Shown: one piece after another, positions 26,945 through 36,379 of the stretch
Numbering within the stretch: position 1 is the first letter of the stretch
Layout: each line of letters starts with the position of its first letter
Assembly: GCF_023161965.1 (NCBI RefSeq)
Contig: NZ_JALNTY010000003.1
Coordinates: forward strand, 43,271-107,270
DNA: 64,000 nucleotides
Direction of reading: 5' to 3'
Origin: Anaerosoma tenue
GTDB taxonomy: Bacteria; Actinomycetota; Coriobacteriia; Anaerosomatales; Anaerosomataceae
Translations under genes and position numbers: made by a program
The notes under the pieces: model-generated
What the model saw: only the letters and a program-made list of their open reading frames with translations
The model's database searches: none
What the model was told of the DNA's origin: nothing

Positions 26945-27697
26945 CTACGCCCCGGCGCGCCGCCATCGTGTGGAGATCCGCTCGGCCACGTCGATCGCCT
27001 CGTACAGCACGACGCCCGCCAGCGCCATCGCCAGGATACCCGCGAACATGCGCGGGTAGCCGATGCGACCCCAGGCATCCATGATGAACCAGCCGAGACC
27101 ATCCGTGCCGGCGATCGACTCGGCAACGAAGAGCACCGCCACGGCGGTGCCGGTGCTGATGCGCAGGGCGGTGAAGATCTCCGGCAACGCGGCGGGGAAC
27201 ACGACGTGCCTCGCGATATCGAGCCGCGAAGCGCCGAGCGACCTCACGGACAGCACGGCGCCCTCCGGCACCGCGCGGGCAGCGTCCCGTGCGGTGAGGA
27301 GGATCTGGAAGAACACGATCGCCGAGATGAGGACGACCTTCGAGACGTTCCCGAGCCCGAAGAGCACGAGCAGCACGGGAAGGAAGACCACCTTCGGCAC
27401 CGGGTATGTGAGGAAGATCAGCGGCGCGAAGACGCTGTCGGCGGTGGCGGACCTTCCGATCGCGAGGCCGAGAGGGACCGCGAGCGCTGTTCCGATCGCC
27501 ATCGACGCCACCACCCGCCAGAGCGACAGCGCCGCGTGCGGCACCAGTTCCGGCACCAGCGTGACGAACAGCGGAAGCGCCTCGGCGGGCCCGGGCAACG
27601 CCGGTGAGCCAAGCAGCACGGCGAGCGCCTCCCAGCCCGCGAGCAGCACGAGGACCGCGAGCGCGTAGCCTACCGGTCTGCTGAGGCCGCCTCTCAT
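26945..27697 (-). CDS. ABC transporter permease (SsuC/TauC-like)
   Basis: The 250-residue permease has about six membrane helices and the inner-membrane component signature around SLGASRLDIARHVVFPAALPE, which contacts the ATPase. It belongs to the nitrate/sulfonate/taurine-type uptake family. ATG 27697 overlaps the ATPase stop by 4 bp (ATGA). With the ATPase and binding-protein genes it forms a complete importer. The substrate is not evident; placing it beside menA does not by itself indicate a quinone precursor. Confidence 0.92.
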   Translation of the reverse strand: MRGGLSRPVGYALAVLVLLAGWEALAVLLGSPALPGPAEALPLFVTLVPELVPHAALSLWRVVASMAIGTALAVPLGLAIGRSATADSVFAPLIFLTYPVPKVVFLPVLLVLFGLGNVSKVVLISAIVFFQILLTARDAARAVPEGAVLSVRSLGASRLDIARHVVFPAALPEIFTALRISTGTAVAVLFVAESIAGTDGLGWFIMDAWGRIGYPRMFAGILAMALAGVVLYEAIDVAERISTRWRRAGA

Positions 27698-28476
27698 GTG
27701 GCCACCCCGGGATCGGCGTGGAGCGCACCCTCGGCCGCGAGGATCTCGCGCACCTCCGCGCACCGCTCGTGGAACGCGGGATCCTGGCGGTAGTCGGTCT
27801 CCCCCATCCCGGGGTTCTCGATCACGCGTCCCACGCGACCGGGCGACGGCGACATCACGACGATGCGCTTGCCGAGGAAGACCGCCTCCTCGATGGAGTG
27901 GGTGACGAGCACCTGGGCGTGTCTCCGGCCGCGCCACAGACCGAGAAGCACGTCCTGCAGGTCCTCCCGCCTGAGAGCGTCGAGCGCCGAGAGCGGCTCG
28001 TCCATGAGCAGCAGGTCCGCATCCAGGGCCACGGCCCGGGCCAGCGCCACACGCTGCCGCATCCCGCCCGAGAGCTCCCCGGGATAGGCATGCGCAAACT
28101 CGCCGAGCCCCACGCGCCGCAACGCCTCGCGTGCCCGCTCGCGTGCGATATGCGGGTCCGAGCCACGGATCCGGAGACCCAGCGCGGCGTTGTCCTCGGC
28201 AGTCTTCCACGGAAGCAGGCCATGGTCCTGGAGTATGAGCGAGGTGGCCGTGCGCGGGCCCGCCACAGGTCGCCCGTCGACGCGTACGTCGCCCGCCGTG
28301 GGGACGAGCAGCCCGGCCGCCAGCAGGAGCAGCGAGGACTTCCCGCAGCCGCTCGGGCCGATCACGGACACGGGTTCGCCCAGAGCGACCTTCAGGGTGA
28401 GACCGTCGAGCGCCTGCACATGCCTGCCTCGACCGCCATAGGTGAGCGATACGCTGTCGAACGCCAGGAACGTCAT
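27694..28476 (-). CDS. ABC transporter ATP-binding protein (SsuB/TauB-like)
   Basis: The 260-residue ATPase has Walker A GPSGCGKSS, Q-loop LILQDHGLLPW, signature LSGGMRQRVALARA, Walker B LLLMDEPLSALD and the switch His in VLVTHSIEEA. It energises import together with the adjacent permease. It starts 10 bp after the binding-protein gene and overlaps the permease start. Confidence 0.95.
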   Translation of the reverse strand: MTFLAFDSVSLTYGGRGRHVQALDGLTLKVALGEPVSVIGPSGCGKSSLLLLAAGLLVPTAGDVRVDGRPVAGPRTATSLILQDHGLLPWKTAEDNAALGLRIRGSDPHIARERAREALRRVGLGEFAHAYPGELSGGMRQRVALARAVALDADLLLMDEPLSALDALRREDLQDVLLGLWRGRRHAQVLVTHSIEEAVFLGKRIVVMSPSPGRVGRVIENPGMGETDYRQDPAFHERCAEVREILAAEGALHADPGVAT

Positions 28477-28486
28477 CTCGCGGACG

Positions 28487-29494
28487 CTACTCCCCGCCGA
28501 GAAGGTCGGACACGGTCACCTCGGATGTGAGGTAACCCCGCTCGTCCATCCAGTCGAGGACCGCCTGCACCTGCGTGGCGTCCGGCGGCGCAGCAAGCGG
28601 ATAGCCGCTGACCTGGTAGGTCTCCGCCAGCGCCTCCGGGAGCCCGGCCTTATCGATGAGCGTGGACCGGTAGTCGTCGGGCGCGTCGTTGATGTCACTC
28701 ACCGCTGCGTCCCACGCACTCAGGAGCGCTGTCACCGACGCGGCTCCGGCCTCGGTCCGGGCGTATTCCGCGCTCACCACGAGAACGCTCTGCGAGAGGT
28801 TCGCCGATGCCGCGGTATCGTCTCCGCCAGACACCACCCTGGCGCCGCTCTGCTCGGCGAGACTGACGAACGGCTCGGGAAGCGATGCGGCGGCGAGCTG
28901 CCCGGACATCAGCAGCTGGTACCGCACCGGCATCTTAGGGACCTCTTCTTTGACGACGTCGTCAGGATCGACCCCCGCGTCCTGCATCAGGCGATCGAGC
29001 ACGTATTCGGTGATCGTTCCCGCCGCGGTGCCTACTGCCGTCCCTTGGAGGTCCGCGATCGTCTCAGCGTCCGATCCCGGGGCGGCCACGATGGCGAAGC
29101 GGCCCTGGGCGGTGTCCGCGCCGAGCATGACCGTGGGGATGATCACCGGCGTCCCCGCCGCATGCAGTTTGGCGGCGACGATGAGATCGGTCATCAACGC
29201 GTCAACGGTGCCTGCGGTGAACGCCGCCTGGCATTCCTGCGCGCTCTGGAACGTCACGATCTCCACATCGAGGCCCTCGGACGCGAAGTGCTCGCGCTCC
29301 TCGGCGACCCATAGCGGAAGGGAGTCCTGGGTGGCCAGCGTCCCGATGACGATCGCTGCCGGCGCGACGCCCTCGGAGCCGCCGTCTGCGGGAGCCGCTG
29401 GAGTATCGTCCTGCGCCGCACAGCCCACGAGCAGCAGGAGCGCGGCCATCATGGCGACGAGGAAACATCGGGTGATCGAACCATCGCGGATCAT
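28487..29494 (-). CDS. ABC transporter substrate-binding lipoprotein (NMT1/SsuA-like)
   Basis: The 335-residue precursor has a lipobox LLVGC (Cys25) and an NMT1/SsuA-type periplasmic-binding fold: IGTLATQDSLPLWVAEE, GLDVEIVTFQSAQEC, DALMTDLIVAA and GTAVGTAAGTITEYVLDRL. ATG 29494 fits the signal peptide, and the upstream frame lacks a ribosome site. Alkanesulfonates, nitrate, riboflavin or thiamine precursors are all used by relatives, so the ligand is left open. Confidence 0.9.
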   Translation of the reverse strand: MIRDGSITRCFLVAMMAALLLLVGCAAQDDTPAAPADGGSEGVAPAAIVIGTLATQDSLPLWVAEEREHFASEGLDVEIVTFQSAQECQAAFTAGTVDALMTDLIVAAKLHAAGTPVIIPTVMLGADTAQGRFAIVAAPGSDAETIADLQGTAVGTAAGTITEYVLDRLMQDAGVDPDDVVKEEVPKMPVRYQLLMSGQLAAASLPEPFVSLAEQSGARVVSGGDDTAASANLSQSVLVVSAEYARTEAGAASVTALLSAWDAAVSDINDAPDDYRSTLIDKAGLPEALAETYQVSGYPLAAPPDATQVQAVLDWMDERGYLTSEVTVSDLLGGE

Positions 29495-29570
29495 CGTGCA
29501 CCGCTCTCCTTCTCGAGTGTATCCACGCACGGAGCACCCAGTGTACACCGGCGACGCGAGCGACGGCGGG

Positions 29571-31199
29571 CTAGGGATTCTCGGGGGTCTCCGGCGCCAC
29601 GTAGTCGGGGTCACCCAGGCAGTAGAAGTAGCCGTCCCGGGAACCCACGTAGATGCGGCCCTGCCAGACGATCGGCGTCGACTCGAAGCTGCCTGCGGGG
29701 AAGCTCGCCACTTCTGTGACCGCCACTCGCCATTCGCGACCCTCGGCGTCGGTGAGATCCACTCCCTCTGTGGCGTCGTAGTCGATGCGGAACACGTTCA
29801 TCGTGGCCCCGTAACCGCCCTGGATGATGTAATCGTCCACCATGATGGGAGTGGAGATACCGCCGCCCACGTACTCCTTGAAGACGAGCTTCGGCGTGGG
29901 CACGTCCTGCTCGCCGTGCGGCCCCGTGGCGGTGCCGTCGAGCTCGTCCTGCGAGACCACGTACAGGTTGCCATCGATGGCGGTGAAGCACGCAAGGGCC
30001 GGGCGTTGTGCGTCGGACCCGTACGAGTCGTTCACCGCCACTGACCCGATGACGCCGCCCTGCCAGTCGGCAAGACCCCTGTTCTCCGTGGGGAAGAACC
30101 AGACCAGGGCCTCATCCGCGGGCTTCGAGGGGTCGAGCTTCAGGACGCCGCCCTTGCCGGGGATGTACTGCCGCTCCACCGCCTGCAGGATGTGGCCGTC
30201 GGCGGTGGTGACGGGCGAGCCGTCAAGATCGGAGCCGATCCAGTAGTCCCATACGACCGAGAGGTCGCTCATCTCGAGGCCGTAGACGTGCCCGGCGCCC
30301 GATGCGAGATACAGCGTGTCCCCTATCACCGACGGCGAGCTCTCGAGCACGAGGTTGCCCCCGTGCGACGACGCCCGCTCGTCGCCGAGCAGCAGCTGTT
30401 CGTGCTTGATGACCGGCCACCGGTGGCCGTCACGCTCCTCCGTGGTGGTGGGGTCGACCGCATACACATGCCCCGTCTCGATCGCCACGTAGAGCGTGTC
30501 GCCGATCATGATGGGGCTCGAGTCGGCGTCACGGCTGTAGCTGCGGCTCCGGGGCGCCGTGAGCCGCCACAGCTCCTCGCCGGTCTCGAAGTCCACGCAG
30601 CGCACGGGCGCGATCGATGGATCGGCGATGGAGCGCGGGAACCCTCGCCGGGAGCCGCAGACCACCGCGAGCTTGCCGGTGTCGGGCATGCGGAAGACGG
30701 TGGGGCTGCCCTTGATCACGTCGTCGAACTCGTACGCCCAGAGCTCCTCGCCCGTCTCGGCATCGATCTTCACGAGGTCGTGGTCGAACCCGCCGACGAT
30801 GAGGTAGAGACGACCGTCGTCCCGCACAAGCGCCGGCTGGCCGGTCCAGCCGGTACCCGCCCACGTGACCGGACCGCTCGAGCTCGCCGTGCCGCCGGTC
30901 GTTCCGGAGCCGATCGCGGTACGCCAGATCACCGAGAGCTCCTCGGGCACCGGACCGATGCCGTAGAAGCGCCTCGTCTCATCGCCGAGGAACGTGGCTA
31001 CCTTGATGCCGTCGGTGGTTGGATCCGGGCCGTCCGGCTCGGGCAACTCTACGGTGACCGTTGGCAGCACCGACTCGATCGCAGGCCGCTCGGGTGCTGG
31101 TGGCGCCACATCAGCGGCCTCGCACCCGGCGAGCGCGGCCACCCCCGCCAGGGCGACGACCACCCTGAGAACACCGAGCATACAGGCACGGCTCCGCAC
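29571..31199 (-). CDS. PQQ-like beta-propeller lipoprotein
   Basis: The protein is about 542 residues and starts at GTG 31199, with GGAAGGGG upstream, giving a signal peptide and lipobox ALAGC. The rest is a beta-propeller of PQQ-type repeats (DAETGEELWAYEF, DFETGEELWRL, GRIYVGSRDGYFYCLG), each mixing DG and LY strands. Such proteins bind ligands or assemble complexes outside the membrane; no enzyme residues for PQQ catalysis are obvious. ATG starts at 31277 or 31259 would overlap the preceding gene. Confidence 0.88.
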   Translation of the reverse strand: MRSRACMLGVLRVVVALAGVAALAGCEAADVAPPAPERPAIESVLPTVTVELPEPDGPDPTTDGIKVATFLGDETRRFYGIGPVPEELSVIWRTAIGSGTTGGTASSSGPVTWAGTGWTGQPALVRDDGRLYLIVGGFDHDLVKIDAETGEELWAYEFDDVIKGSPTVFRMPDTGKLAVVCGSRRGFPRSIADPSIAPVRCVDFETGEELWRLTAPRSRSYSRDADSSPIMIGDTLYVAIETGHVYAVDPTTTEERDGHRWPVIKHEQLLLGDERASSHGGNLVLESSPSVIGDTLYLASGAGHVYGLEMSDLSVVWDYWIGSDLDGSPVTTADGHILQAVERQYIPGKGGVLKLDPSKPADEALVWFFPTENRGLADWQGGVIGSVAVNDSYGSDAQRPALACFTAIDGNLYVVSQDELDGTATGPHGEQDVPTPKLVFKEYVGGGISTPIMVDDYIIQGGYGATMNVFRIDYDATEGVDLTDAEGREWRVAVTEVASFPAGSFESTPIVWQGRIYVGSRDGYFYCLGDPDYVAPETPENP

Positions 31200-31248
31200 G
31201 AACGCCCCTTCCGTCCAACGTGATGGAACCGGTCTGCCGGCCCGGTCC

Positions 31249-32415
31249 TTATGAATCATACATCCCCGCACCGTCACGCTCGAACCCCTCCTGCAGCTCG
31301 ATGCGTGGCGCTACCGGGGCCGCGGGCCACCCGGGCATGTTCGGCTGCGGAACGTATGCGGCCCCCTCGGCGCCCAGCGTCTCACGCAGCCGGGCGACCC
31401 GCCGCATCTCCGGGTCGTCCTCGGGAGCGAAACCGTAGCCAGCCCAACAGAAGAACAGCTGCGAGTACGCGTCGCCCGCTGTCGGCACATGGTTGTCACG
31501 CTCGAGGACGCGTTCGATGGCCCCCAGCATCGACCGCGGGTCCTTCAGGAGCATCATGCCCTCGGCGTCGGCCTTCTCGGCTGCGGTCCATGCGGCCTCG
31601 CGGTGGTACCACGACAGGACCTCCGTGACCACGACCGCAAAGCCGTACAGCACGAGCGAGCCCGCACGCCAGTCGGTCTCGCGACGCCGGCCCAGGGGCA
31701 TCGTGGCCGAGTCCTCATAGCGCACCGGCTCGTGACGCAGGTCGTAGTCGCGCATCGCCCAGATTGGCCCCATCAGCGCCGAGGAGGCCGTCGCCCACAA
31801 CGTGTCCTGCGACACGACACGTGCGATCAGGTTCGCGAACACCGCACGCTGGTCGTCCACGCTGGTCTTTTCCAGCATCCCGCGTGTGACCCCGATACGG
31901 ACCTTCTCGATCGACCTGCCGAGCACGAACGCGTTCACGCCCCGCGTGTCGATCACGTAGAAGCGAGGGGTGCACGGGAGCCCCGCCGCGATCGCCATGT
32001 CCCGCAGAGCGCTCTTGGTCGGCCGCAGCGTTCCGCCCTTGGGCATCTGCGCGCCGAGCTTGCGCAGCAGCCGCGTCTCAGCGTGCAGCAGACGCTCCAC
32101 CGACCATGCCCAGGACGCGACCACCGACGCGACACCCAGGATGATCGCGACCACGGCAAGCACCTGACGCCCCGACTCCGTGGTGACTGAACGGACGACC
32201 TCGCCCGAGAAGACGGCCACCATGCCACCGCCGAGTGCTGCCGCTGCAGCGAGCGCCACGAACAGCGTGACGGCGGCCAGAGTGGTGAAGACCAGCATGA
32301 ACGCGGCGAAACGCCGGTGGTTGCGGGCGATACGCGTCTGCAGCGGCTCGATCCGCGTCACCCGCACGCCTGATGCCACCGCATCGGCAAGTGCCGGGGA
32401 TGGACGGCGGGCCAT
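31249..32415 (-). CDS. M48-like membrane protein lacking the zinc-peptidase motif
   Basis: The 388-residue protein has two N-terminal membrane segments (about 38-62 and 82-105), as in HtpX, followed by a cytoplasmic domain aligning with M48 peptidases (NAFVLGRSIEKVRIGVTRGM). At the place of HExxH, however, the sequence reads FANLIARVVSQDTLW, so both His and the catalytic Glu are absent. The third-ligand region retains acidic residues (AEKADAEGMMLLKD). It is probably a catalytically dead homologue with a structural role. It ends 49 bp before the beta-propeller lipoprotein start. Confidence 0.8.
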   Translation of the reverse strand: MARRPSPALADAVASGVRVTRIEPLQTRIARNHRRFAAFMLVFTTLAAVTLFVALAAAAALGGGMVAVFSGEVVRSVTTESGRQVLAVVAIILGVASVVASWAWSVERLLHAETRLLRKLGAQMPKGGTLRPTKSALRDMAIAAGLPCTPRFYVIDTRGVNAFVLGRSIEKVRIGVTRGMLEKTSVDDQRAVFANLIARVVSQDTLWATASSALMGPIWAMRDYDLRHEPVRYEDSATMPLGRRRETDWRAGSLVLYGFAVVVTEVLSWYHREAAWTAAEKADAEGMMLLKDPRSMLGAIERVLERDNHVPTAGDAYSQLFFCWAGYGFAPEDDPEMRRVARLRETLGAEGAAYVPQPNMPGWPAAPVAPRIELQEGFERDGAGMYDS

Positions 32416-32420
32416 GGCGT

Positions 32421-33086
32421 CTACTTCTTGCGGGAGTCGAGTTCGGCCGCGAGGTCATCCAGGGTGAGACCGTCGCGGACCATCACCACGAGCAGGTGGT
32501 ACACGAGGTCGGCGATCTCGTAGCGAAGATGTCCGTTGTCGCCATCCTTGGCGGCCATGATCACCTCGCCGGCTTCCTCGGCGATCTTCTTGAGAAGCGA
32601 GTCCTGCGGTCCTGACAACAGCCCTGTGGTGTAGCTGCCCTCCGGCAGGTCGCGCTTGCGCTCCTCAAGGACGCTGAAGAGCCCGTCGAGCGAGCCGCCG
32701 ATGGCCGACGCCCTGCCGGGAGCCGGGACCGCTGATACGCCTTCCTCGCCGAGCACGCGGTAGAAGCAACTCCGCTCACCCGTATGACACGCACCCGGGC
32801 CCACCTGGTCGACGGTCACGAGCAGGCAGTCAGCGTCGCAGTCGTACCGGATCTCGCGGACGGCCTGCACGTGGCCCGAGCTCTCGCCCTTCTGCCAGTA
32901 CTTCTGACGGGACCGGCTCCAGAACCACGTGTAGCCGGTCTCTACCGTCTTGGCGAGCGACTCGGCGTTCATGTACGCCACCATGAGCACCTCGCCGGTG
33001 CCCTCCTGCTGGATCACCGCGGGTATGAGCCCGTTGTCGTCGTACTTCATGTCCTCGATGCCGAGTGCGTCTCGCTCTTTGTCCAC
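32421..33086 (-). CDS. hisIE: Bifunctional phosphoribosyl-AMP cyclohydrolase/phosphoribosyl-ATP pyrophosphatase
   Basis: The 221-residue fusion carries out the second and third histidine steps. The HisI domain (about 1-115) has [24 protein letters not shown] and the zinc-binding [18 protein letters not shown]. The HisE domain (about 125-221) has [15 protein letters not shown] and [17 protein letters not shown] 33086 with GGAGG 5 bp upstream is the chosen start. It lies apart from the main his operon, about 1 kb downstream on the same strand. A TACAAT -10 candidate is at 33115-33120. Confidence 0.95.
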   Translation of the reverse strand: MDKERDALGIEDMKYDDNGLIPAVIQQEGTGEVLMVAYMNAESLAKTVETGYTWFWSRSRQKYWQKGESSGHVQAVREIRYDCDADCLLVTVDQVGPGACHTGERSCFYRVLGEEGVSAVPAPGRASAIGGSLDGLFSVLEERKRDLPEGSYTTGLLSGPQDSLLKKIAEEAGEVIMAAKDGDNGHLRYEIADLVYHLLVVMVRDGLTLDDLAAELDSRKK

Positions 33087-33154
33087 AGATACCTCCGGGT
33101 CGGGTGACACACGTATTGTAGCGGGCCTGCGAGATGGTATATGCGCCGGATGGC

Positions 33155-33595
33155 CTACCGTGCCGCGGTACCGCCGGCGGCGTCTCCGTGGGGCGCACCG
33201 TCCATGCGCACCGCACGCTGATGGACCATCGTCCACCCGAACACCATTCCGATGGCCCAGGGCAGGCCCACAGACAGCGTGGCGCTCACCCATGATGCCA
33301 CGCTCGACATCTCCGCAAGACCGCCGGTTGCCACCACCAGGGCAAGCGACCACTGGAAGCCGAACACAGACGCGACCCCCACCACGATCCCGGGCCACAT
33401 GCGACGCGACACACCCACGGCCGCCGCAGTGCCGAGCGGCACCAGGAACCACCACGCGATGGCCAGGATCCGGCCGTCCACCGGGGTGATGAACCAATCG
33501 TTGGCGTACGGAGCGAGGGCCGCCAGCCCCACGACCGCCGCCGGACAGAGAAGTCCGAGCACAAGTCCAAGAGCGGTCCTCAAGGAACGAGCCAT
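33155..33595 (-). CDS. Small four-helix membrane protein, unknown function
   Basis: The 146-residue protein has hydrophobic segments near 7-25, 42-60, 68-90 and 100-122 and a short hydrophilic tail. ATG 33595 is preferred; it lies 2 bp past the stop of the preceding gene, with AAGGTGAG upstream. I do not recognise the family. It probably belongs to the end of the his operon transcript. Confidence 0.7.
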   Translation of the reverse strand: MARSLRTALGLVLGLLCPAAVVGLAALAPYANDWFITPVDGRILAIAWWFLVPLGTAAAVGVSRRMWPGIVVGVASVFGFQWSLALVVATGGLAEMSSVASWVSATLSVGLPWAIGMVFGWTMVHQRAVRMDGAPHGDAAGGTAAR

Positions 33596-33596
33596 C

Positions 33597-34070
33597 TCAC
33601 TCACCTTCAGACGCACGTGTGACGCCATGCCATTTGCCGTCCATCGTCTCGATCTCGATCTCGAGCACGCTCGTGATCGCACGCTTCTCTGGTGGTATAC
33701 CCTCACCCGTGCTCCCGTAGTGACGCATGATCACGTCGAGTCCGTGCTGCTTCTGATCCTCGTCGACCAGCAGCCTCGCGACGCCGTAGCCGATCACGCT
33801 TCGGAAACGCGACGTGTAGCCGCACGGGCGGTCGGCGGGGACGATCTCGCCCTCATCGATCTCGAAGCACACGCGGGCTCCGCCGTCGATCGCCGTGATC
33901 CGACGGCCTTCCCGCGGTCCGTGCACGTAGATCCGCTCACCGTCGTACCCGAAGTTCACGGGCACCACGTACGGCTGCCCGCCCTCGATCATGCCGAGCC
34001 GGCAAACCTCCGCACGGCGCAGGAGCGCGTCGCACTCCTCCGCGGGCATACGGTGGTCTTCCCGTCTCAT
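33597..34070 (-). CDS. Pyridoxamine 5'-phosphate oxidase-related flavin-binding protein (NimA-like)
   Basis: The 157-residue protein has the split-barrel FMN-binding fold of the COG3467/NimA group: [32 protein letters not shown] and [17 protein letters not shown]. Members bind flavin, F420 or heme and reduce small molecules, and some give nitroimidazole resistance; its substrate is unknown. ATG 34070 follows GAGGACGG. It sits 40 bp after hisF on the same strand, but no role in histidine synthesis is known. Confidence 0.85.
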   Translation of the reverse strand: MRREDHRMPAEECDALLRRAEVCRLGMIEGGQPYVVPVNFGYDGERIYVHGPREGRRITAIDGGARVCFEIDEGEIVPADRPCGYTSRFRSVIGYGVARLLVDEDQKQHGLDVIMRHYGSTGEGIPPEKRAITSVLEIEIETMDGKWHGVTRASEGE

Positions 34071-34110
34071 CCGTCCTCCTGCCTGGCTTCGGCTCTGCCG
34101 GGACCGCGGC

Positions 34111-34881
34111 CTACAGCCGCACGGGCACTCCCGCCGCGGCCATCGCCTCCTTGACCTGTCGGACCGAGAACTCGCCGAAGTGGAAGACGCTCGCTGCCAG
34201 CACGGCGTCCGCGTCGGCCTCCACCACCACCTCGGCGAAGTGGTCGAGCACACCGGCGCCGCCGCTCGCGATCACCGGGATGCTCACGCGTGAGGTGATC
34301 GCACGGGTCAGGGCGAGATCGAACCCGTCCTTGGTGCCGTCGCGATCCATGCTGGTAAGGAGGATCTCCCCCGCACCGCGGCGCTCGACCTCCTCGGCCC
34401 AGGCCACCGCGTCGATCCCGGTGTTGGTGCGGCCGCCGGCCACGAAGACCTCCCACCGCTCCGGGCGGGAGCCAGGGACACGTCGCGCGTCGATCGCCAC
34501 CACGATGCACTGCGACCCGTACACGCCCGCCGTGGAGGTGATCAGCGAGGGATCCGCTACTGCCGCCGAGTTGATCGCCGTCTTGTCCGCCCCCGCCGAC
34601 AACATCGCCCGGATGTCCGCGGCCGAGCGCATCCCCCCGCCCACGGTGTACGGGATGAACACCTGCTCGGCGGTGCGCGCGGCCACCTCGAGCATCGACG
34701 GGCGCTCCTCGTGCGTGGCGGTGATGTCCAGGAACACGACCTCGTCGGCGCCCTCCCGATCGTAGATCGCGGCGAGTTCCACGGGATCGCCCGCGTCGCG
34801 CAGGTCGACGAAGTTCACGCCTTTGACCACGCGGCCCTCATGGACGTCGAGGCAGGGTATGACGCGCTTGGTGAGCATCAC
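34111..34881 (-). CDS. hisF: Imidazole glycerol phosphate synthase cyclase subunit
   Basis: The 256-residue TIM barrel uses ammonia from HisH to form imidazole glycerol phosphate and AICAR. The catalytic residues are in [16 protein letters not shown] (Asp near 11) and [14 protein letters not shown] (Asp near 130). Phosphate loops VGGGMRS and ASGGAG are present. The start overlaps hisA by 4 bp (ATGA). Confidence 0.97.
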   Translation of the reverse strand: MMLTKRVIPCLDVHEGRVVKGVNFVDLRDAGDPVELAAIYDREGADEVVFLDITATHEERPSMLEVAARTAEQVFIPYTVGGGMRSAADIRAMLSAGADKTAINSAAVADPSLITSTAGVYGSQCIVVAIDARRVPGSRPERWEVFVAGGRTNTGIDAVAWAEEVERRGAGEILLTSMDRDGTKDGFDLALTRAITSRVSIPVIASGGAGVLDHFAEVVVEADADAVLAASVFHFGEFSVRQVKEAMAAAGVPVRL

Positions 34882-35609
34882 GCCTCCCTGCGAGCGATGG
34901 CAAGCGCCCCTGAGAGATCGATCGTGCCCTCGTAGAGCGCACGGCCGATGATGACGCCCTCGGCAACCGCATCGCCGAGGGCCACGACCGCACGCACGTC
35001 ATCGGGTGTCGACATGCCGCCGCTCACCACCACCGGGAAGCCCGCCTGAGCCGCCAGGGTGCGATAGGCATCCGCATTGATGCCGGTGCCCATGCCGTCG
35101 CGGCTGATGTCGGTGTACACGAGGTGCCGTATGCCGCGTCCCGTGAGCTCGGCCACGAGCTCGGCCGATGGCACGCCGGTGCCCTCCCGCCAGCCGGCGA
35201 TCTTGACCTCTCCATCGCGCGCGTCCACACCGGCCACCACCGAGTCGCCGAACTCCGTGACCGCATCGGTCACGAACCGCTCGTCGGTCACGAGCTTGGT
35301 GCCGAGGACCATGCGCCTCGCGCCTGCATCCGTAAGACGACGCATCGTCTCGAGCGTGCGGATCCCGCCGCCGGTCTGCACGGCGAGCCCCGTCTCGCGC
35401 GCTATGCGCTCCACCACGGCGATGTTGCCCGGTACGCCGTCCCGCGCCCCATCCAGGTCCACCACATGCACCCACTCCGCGCCCCTCTCGGCGAACGAGC
35501 GGGCCTGGGCGACCGGGTCGTCGTTGTAGACGGTCACCGCGTCGTAGCGCCCCTGAGCGAGCCTCACCGCGCGCCCGCCCAGGATGTCTATGGCCGGGAA
35601 CACGATCAT
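34878..35609 (-). CDS. hisA: Phosphoribosylformimino-AICAR-P isomerase
   Basis: The 243-residue isomerase is built as a TIM barrel, with [16 protein letters not shown] (catalytic Asp8) and [13 protein letters not shown] (second Asp), plus QTGGGIR and VSGGMST phosphate loops. ATG 35609 overlaps the hisH stop by 4 bp. As an actinobacterial-type enzyme it might also act like PriA, but a dedicated trpF gene is present in this window. Confidence 0.96.
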   Translation of the reverse strand: MIVFPAIDILGGRAVRLAQGRYDAVTVYNDDPVAQARSFAERGAEWVHVVDLDGARDGVPGNIAVVERIARETGLAVQTGGGIRTLETMRRLTDAGARRMVLGTKLVTDERFVTDAVTEFGDSVVAGVDARDGEVKIAGWREGTGVPSAELVAELTGRGIRHLVYTDISRDGMGTGINADAYRTLAAQAGFPVVVSGGMSTPDDVRAVVALGDAVAEGVIIGRALYEGTIDLSGALAIARREA

Positions 35610-36229
35610 CCGCCCACACGCTCCTCCACGATCTCGCCGAAGTTGCCGAGGAGGCGCAGCCCCATCGTCGACGACTTCTCCGGATGGAACTGCACCGCAT
35701 ACACGTCTCCCCGGCCCACGGCAGCCGTGAACGTGATCCCGTGCGTGGCGGCGCCAATCGTCCACGACGGATCGTCGGGCCGAAGATGGTACGAGTGCAC
35801 GAAGTAGAACGCGGTACCCTCGGGGATGCCGCTGAACAGGCGGCTCTCCCGCGGATACGACACGGTGTTCCAGCCGATGTGCGGGACCTTCACGCCGCCC
35901 GGAAGCCGCTCACAGGCGCCGGGCACCAACCCAAGGCCTTCCCACTCCCCGTCCTCGAGTCCCACGCTCGCCAGGAGCTGCATTCCCAGGCATATGCCGA
36001 GGAACGGCACGCCCGCCGCGATCCGCTCGAGCAACACCTCGCGCAGCCCGCTGTCGCGCAACGTGGCGGCCGCATCGCGGAACGCGCCCACGCCGGGCAG
36101 GACGATGCCGTCAGCCGAGGCGACCACCGCGGGATCCGATGTCACCACGATGTCAGCGACGCCCGCGTGCTCGAAGCCCTTCTGCACGCTCCGCAGGTTC
36201 CCCATCCCGTAGTCGACGATAGCGATCAT
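35606..36229 (-). CDS. hisH: Imidazole glycerol phosphate synthase glutaminase subunit
   Basis: The 207-residue class I amidotransferase passes ammonia to HisF. The landmarks are VDYGMGNLRSV, LPGVGAF, the nucleophile GICLGMQLL, and the His-Glu pair in YAVQFHPEKSS. ATG 36229 begins at the family's usual N-terminus; the open frame upstream is only the foldback element. It is separated from hisB by foldback element 4, the one clear gap in an otherwise overlapping operon. Confidence 0.96.
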   Translation of the reverse strand: MIAIVDYGMGNLRSVQKGFEHAGVADIVVTSDPAVVASADGIVLPGVGAFRDAAATLRDSGLREVLLERIAAGVPFLGICLGMQLLASVGLEDGEWEGLGLVPGACERLPGGVKVPHIGWNTVSYPRESRLFSGIPEGTAFYFVHSYHLRPDDPSWTIGAATHGITFTAAVGRGDVYAVQFHPEKSSTMGLRLLGNFGEIVEERVGG

Positions 36230-36244
36230 CGGCAGCCTCCGGTG

Positions 36245-36379
36245 GAGTCCCAGGTCAGGCAGGGGTCCGTGCTCAGACAGTCCTCGCCGGGGGTCCGCGG
36301 CGCCTGCGGACGCTTCGCGTCCTCGGCACCTTCCCCGGCTGCGGAACTGCGCGCGTGACCCCTGCCTGACCTGGGACTC
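36245..36379 (+). repeat. Foldback element 4 (subfamily B), between hisB and hisH
   Basis: Perfect 23-bp inverted arms (36245-36267 and 36357-36379) enclose 89 bp. The right arm covers two bases of the hisB stop codon. The core shares 24 of 25 bases (36280-36304) and an identical 13-mer (36333-36345) with element 2. It has an inner hairpin GGACG-CTTCG-CGTCC. It lies 15 bp before the hisH start codon, so the structure could affect hisH translation. Confidence 0.87.
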
